A DNA stretch of 64,000 nt from the NCBI RefSeq assembly GCF_030463535.1, contig NC_132892.1, forward strand, positions 29,672,841-29,736,840, written 5' to 3'. The notes beneath the pieces are model-generated. The model was not told the DNA's origin, made no database searches, and was given only the letters and a program-made list of their open reading frames with translations. Below, one piece after another: positions 59,302-64,000 of this stretch. Position 1 is the stretch's first letter; each line of letters begins with the position of its first letter. Position numbers and translations under genes: made by a program. The DNA comes from Salminus brasiliensis (taxonomy: Eukaryota > Chordata > Actinopteri > Characiformes > Bryconidae).

Positions 59302-62300
59302 CTCTATGCCAGCAGATATGACAATGTTAGCGGACCATACAGCCCGGCAGCTGCTGGACTTCAGTCAGAAGTTGGACATCAACCTACTTGACAATGTGGT
59401 CAACTCCATGTATTATGATGTTGGGTCCCAGGTAAGAGACAGTCATGTTAGTGGCACTGACTAATTATCATTTATTTATTCATTTTTATTTTATTTTTTC
59501 ATTATTTTTTTTACAGACGACTTATTACTTAGCGCCATGTAAATAGATATGCAACGATCAGCCCTAACATTAAAAGTACTAACAGGTGAGGTTGATGATC
59601 CGGTTACAGTGGCACCTGTCAAGGGGTGGATATATTAGGCAGCTAGTGAACAAGTCAGTTCTTCAAGTGTTGGAAGCAGGAGGAATGGGCAAGCATGAGA
59701 ATCTGAGCCACTTTGACGAGACCTAAGCTGTGAAGGCTAGAGGACGAGCATCTCCAAAACGATGTTCCCAGGTTATGTAGTGGTCGCTACCCACCAGAGG
59801 TGCTCCAAGGAGGCTGTAAGATAAGGTGCTTTTAATGTTGTGGCTGATCAGAGTATATTAAGATGCACACTGAATATGTTATGTGGAATAATTTATAATA
59901 TACTGGCTGTGTTTGAAAGGTTTTAAATCTTTATGTTCCTTGAAGTCCACCTGAAACACCTATGTTTTTTTATATATTTTTTATTTGATTTTATTTGATC
60001 TTTTAAATATGATATTTGGATGTTAAGATGGATTGAAATAATACATAAAAAAATAACTTTCTGTAACATTACATACCAAATGCAGTGGAATAAATAAAGT
60101 GCAGATATTTTAGTTCAGTAGATCTGCCCATTCCAGTAAGATTTCCATTACTAGTGATGGTGGAGGAGGAGTGCTTTTGACAGTTAATATGCAATTGGCA
60201 TGAAAATGGCATCAGCTGTGCACATATGTAAATACTGTGCATGACTGGGTTCTTCGGAGTCTGATTAGAAGGTGTCCATCACCTATTGGTTATTGACCCA
60301 CCACCTATTGATAAGACTAAAGTGGGTGTCCTGAGAAGCAGTATACTGAGATCATCAAAATAATCATATTTTCAGCCATTCATGCAACATGCACATTTTA
60401 TTTCCAGTCATTTTAGAGCATTTCTATTGGTCGGTTTCTCATAAAATTTTAGGAAAGTGTAAAGAACGACTGGCAGATGCTTATTATGTTAAAAAAAAAA
60501 AAAAAAAAAAAAAAGTAAAGTGAAAAAGTAGTGATATGAGGTTTTTGCAGGACCCCTACGATACACTTGTTAACACCAGGACAAGACTCAATAGATTTAT
60601 CCTCTCTAATGTATCCTAGCAACGACTAGCACAGGAAGTCCTCACCAACTTAAAGGATCATCCGGACGCGTGGACCAGAGTGGACACCATCTTGGAGTTT
60701 TCTCAGAACATGAAGACTAAGGTATGCAGAGATTGATGTTTCTGGTGTGCTGTCTTTATTTAGAGTGTGTGTGTGTGTGTGTGTTGAAACACATCCTGAT
60801 AATGTGCAGATAATGATTGTGGTGGTGACGGTGTGGTTTGTGCTGCCATAGCTGCTGTTGCACGCTGTGATTTTTCTAATAATACGACTCCTGCTGATCT
60901 GTTCACAGTACTACGCTCTTCAGATTCTGGAGACGGTCATTAAAACACGTTGGAAAATTCTCCCAAGGAACCAATGTGAAGGTAAACTCACCCGCACATA
61001 CACTTACTTGCACAGATTGTAAATGCACCTGTCCTTGAAGGTAGTTCCTGATGACAATATTGTAGGCCCATTTTATATAATAAAAAAAAAAAATCCATCT
61101 TTCTGGGTATGTGTTAAGCAGCAGTACCGCACACTGTCCTGTAAATGAAACCCTGTCCTCTTACAAAGGCGTACTTGCGTTGGTTTGGTGTGCAAGTGCG
61201 TAAGAAAAAGAGGAAGATGAATGAAAATGCTGGCAATCTTCGTACCGCTGTGTAACCCTGAAACACTTTGGTAGCCCTGGCATTTCAACATATGCAGCAA
61301 TAAATGAGTAACACTGTCTCAAATGATGCAGCTGCATGTAAACTTTGGTTGTTGTATGATAATCGGTTCTTTGTGTCGTAGGGATTAAGAAGTATGTTGT
61401 TGGGCTGATTATCAAGACTTCCTCTGATCCCGCTGTTGTTGAGGTAAGGTGCCATCTTCTGGTGTGTTTTGGTATTTGCTCTATTTTATGCCTGATGATC
61501 TGAGTTCATGTGTTGTTGATTTGTTGCAGAAAGAGGGAGTTTACCTGGCAAAGCTGAACATGATCCTGGTACAGGTGAGTGTGCAGATAGATGAATCTGC
61601 ATACACTAATTTGTTTTTCAACATCAGGAATCCCCAGGGTTTCAGTTAGCCAGAAACTAAAGAACCTAAAACCGAACGATGTGCTTCTCAGATCTTGAAG
61701 CAGGAATGGCCGAAGCACTGGCCCACGTTCATCAGTGACATTGTGGGAGCGAGTCGCACCAGCGAGAGCCTCTGCCAGAACAACATGATCATCCTGAAGC
61801 TGCTCAGTGAGGAAGTATTCGATTTCTCCAGTGGACAGATGACGCAGGTCAAAGCTAAACACCTGAAGGACAGGTAGAGTACACACAGACAACTCTTAGA
61901 GATGTGTCATTGAGTTTCATAGTATTTTATAGTTTTATTCTGCTTTATGGATTGTCATTTATTTATTTATCATATTTTCAGTTCAAAAATTAATGTTGAC
62001 TTTTTTTCCCCCTCCAGCATGTGCAATGAATTTTCCCAGATTTTCCAGCTTTGCCAGTTTGTCATGGTAAGTATGAAATAAACAAATAAAATGGGTAAAC
62101 ACTGATGAATTGGACTGTCTTTAGAGATGTAACAGTACGCAAAGTTCATGGTTCTGTTCACGCGATTGTCTGGATTTCACAGTTCTGTACAATGTGTAGA
62201 TCAGTTAAATGCAAATGTATGAGGCTTCTTTTCATTTTTGAGCTGCTTTACAGTGTAAAAACAACTGCCTACAAAGCTGAAAAGCCTCTGTAGTGTTAAA

Positions 62301-64000
62301 AAAATATAAAGTAAATGGTGCTAATTGGGCTATAGTTAAACCTTAATCCCAATCCTCCCAAAGAATAGACTCCTTCTGGTTTGAAAGAAGCAGGCTGGTC
62401 CTCTAGCTTCTGTGTGTCGTTCGTACACCCCATAGGCGGAGGCCAGTCAGTTTGAGCTAAGCTTTGCGTAGTGTGAGGTTTCTGGGTGTGAATTGCATTT
62501 GTGAACTTTGGTACATCTGTACCATGACTGTTTGGGAAGAATATGTGCACCGTTACACTTCTAACTGTGATGTGTAAATATTACAATGTAGTTCTTGATT
62601 GTTTATTTCTGTTCTCTTTGCAGGAAAATTCCCAGAATGCTCCGTTGGTCCACGCCACACTGGAGACCCTCCTGCGCTTCCTTAACTGGATTCCACTGGG
62701 TTACATTTTTGAGACCAAACTCATCAGCACCCTGGTTTACAAGGTAGGTAACGTGTCGTGATGATGTTCTTCAGAATGCAAAGTACACCCTCTCACAAAG
62801 GCGCATTTGCATTGGTTTTGCTTGCAACTGCGTAAGAAACAGAGGAAGATCATGCAGAGTGCTGGCTGTTCTTTAATGGCCGTATGCCACCTGCATTATG
62901 GCACAGCTGACACTCCAACACAGACCTTAGTTTTTGTATGTGGTTTAGATAAGACTGTTCACTGTCCACTTGATATACTTCTGTTGATAAATGTGTGTGT
63001 ATATATGATGAAGTGGGACACTGTTGACCTGCGAAGATGGCGTTTTCTAATATGGCTTGTGTGTGTTCTGTTAGCCCATACCACCCACTGCTGAATACAT
63101 TATTTAGCTACACTATATGGACAAAAGTATTGGACCCTCCAATTTAGTTTATTCCAAAGGTTATTAAAGAGAGTAACTGTCTCTACAGTCCAGGGAAGGC
63201 TTTCTGCTACGTTTTGGAGCATTGCTGTGAAGATTTGATTGCATTCAATTGAGCATGTTATTGAGTTTAGGGTGTTGGAATCACCACCCCAACACATTCC
63301 CAATTTAAGTGTTGTGGGGGGGCAAAATTGTGATATCTGTAATATTAAATACAGTGATTTTCACCAGATATCACTGATTCAGCATGTCACAGTGTAAATA
63401 ATGCGCTTTGTGTATTACAGATTTAAGTAAAATGAATAGTATCGGGCAGATACCTTCCGTCTGAGACGATGTATTGTGCAGCTCTAGCTCCACAGCTTGG
63501 CGCCAGTGGCTACAAGGAGTCATATTGGCTGAATCACAGACAGGCTGCTGGTGGTCTATTGGTTTTAAGGTGTTTGTTGTTTGTAATTCTGTTCGTTTTT
63601 GTTTCTCAGTTTCTGAATGTTCCAATGTTCCGAAACGTGACTCTGAAGTGTCTGACCGAGATCGCAGGCGTGAGTGTCAATCAGTACGAGGAGCAGTTCG
63701 TCAGCCTCTTCACCCTGACAATGATGCAGCTCAAACAGGTAAGTCACAAACTCTGTCTCATTTTCTAAATGATCCTACAACTTTATAAAACTTGTTTAAT
63801 GTAGTCCAATCTAGCCTTCAGAGTTCGCGTTGTTGTGGAGAAATGTAGTTAATTTACTTCAGTCTTCAAATTCATCTTGGAGGATTTTTGATCATTAAAG
63901 TTTCTTTATATTAAAAGAAAATGTTCATAATTCCCTGGTGTTCGATTTACAGATGCTTCCTCTGAATACCAATATTCGCCTGGCGTATGCAAACGGGAAA
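59302..64000 (+). CDS. xpo1: Exportin-1 (CRM1), N-terminal part; gene continues off the right edge
   Basis: Karyopherin that exports NES-bearing proteins and RNPs from the nucleus with Ran-GTP. The ATG is at 59306, inside an exon that begins at 59302. Coding exons: 59306-59431, 60620-60721, 60909-60981, 61382-61443, 61530-61574, 61692-61873, 62018-62066, 62624-62743, 63610-63738, 63953-64000 (cut by the window end). All phases close, giving 312 of about 1,070 residues. The protein starts [19 protein letters not shown], and its importin-beta N-terminal and CRIME regions ([35 protein letters not shown]) are nearly identical to vertebrate XPO1. The NES-groove cysteine lies beyond the window. The first ATG has T at -3, a weak context; codons 5 and 7 are also Met, as in human. 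The xpo1a or xpo1b copy cannot be decided. Confidence 0.96.
59555..59860 (+). mobile_element. Tc1/mariner-like fragment in an xpo1 intron
   Basis: ACTAACAGGTGAGGTTGATG, GGATATATTAGGCAGCTAGT and GGGCAAGCATGAGAATCTGA correspond to the start of the element at 30205-30635. The reading [13 protein letters not shown] is then broken. The inverted end GCTTTTAATGTTGTGGCTGA is present. Confidence 0.6.
61155..61255 (+). repeat. Intronic segment shared between two xpo1 introns, copy 1
   Basis: CTTACAAAGGCGTACTTGCG, GTGCAAGTGCGTAAGAAA and GAGGAAGATGAATG recur at 62790-62888 with about 20% change. It has no coding potential on either strand. Confidence 0.75.
62790..62888 (+). repeat. Intronic segment shared between two xpo1 introns, copy 2
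   Basis: CTCACAAAGGCGCATTTGCA, TTGCAACTGCGTAAGAAA and GAGGAAGATCATG match copy 1 in order and orientation. It lies just after exon 62624-62743. Confidence 0.75.
63111..63310 (+). mobile_element. Truncated MITE copy in an xpo1 intron
   Basis: Starts CACTATATGGACAAAAGTAT and contains CTGTCTCTACAGTCCAGGGA and GAGCATTGCTGTGAAGATTT, then loses similarity near ATCACCACCCCAACACATTC. Only the left half of the element is present. Confidence 0.8.

Overview
The window is nuclear DNA of a ray-finned fish, very probably a teleost. It holds compact vertebrate-type genes with GT-AG introns, and the intergenic and intronic DNA is full of DNA-transposon MITEs, Tc1-like remnants, tRNA-derived SINEs, an L2/CR1-like LINE tail and several long minisatellites. 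The repeat types remind me of otophysan fishes such as characins and catfishes, but that narrower placement is only an impression. There are no prokaryotic or viral genes.

Five protein-coding genes were reconstructed exon by exon. Every internal reading frame and splice phase closes. (1) akt3 (+) starts before the window; its last 13 coding exons lie at 1562-16032, followed by a long 3'UTR. (2) pus10 (-) is complete in coding terms, 15 exons at 34095-22724, and runs tail to tail with akt3. (3) cct4 (+) is complete, 13 exons at 37290-47097, and lies head to head with pus10. (4) fam161a (+) is complete, 8 coding exons at 49859-57025. (5) xpo1 (+) has a non-coding first exon and the first nine coding exons (312 codons), and leaves the window at its right edge.

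cct4, fam161a and xpo1 keep the order and orientation known from the human 2p15 block (CCT4, FAM161A, XPO1). pus10 belongs to the same broad human region (2p16.1) but is inverted here, and akt3 (human 1q43-q44) comes from another ancestral block, so the window spans at least one rearrangement. The genes do not form a shared pathway: they are an AKT-family kinase, a tRNA/RNA pseudouridine synthase, a chaperonin subunit, a ciliary/centrosomal protein and the main nuclear exporter.

The most unusual content is repetitive. Six long minisatellites of roughly 0.56-1.6 kb lie in akt3 and pus10 introns and between pus10/cct4 and cct4/fam161a. TG-rich microsatellites abut 3' splice sites in akt3 and fam161a. 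The xpo1 promoter and 5' region is unusually dense in AGCT/GCTAGC palindromes. Several MITE families with visible terminal inverted repeats recur through the window. I found no convincing new multi-gene biological system.
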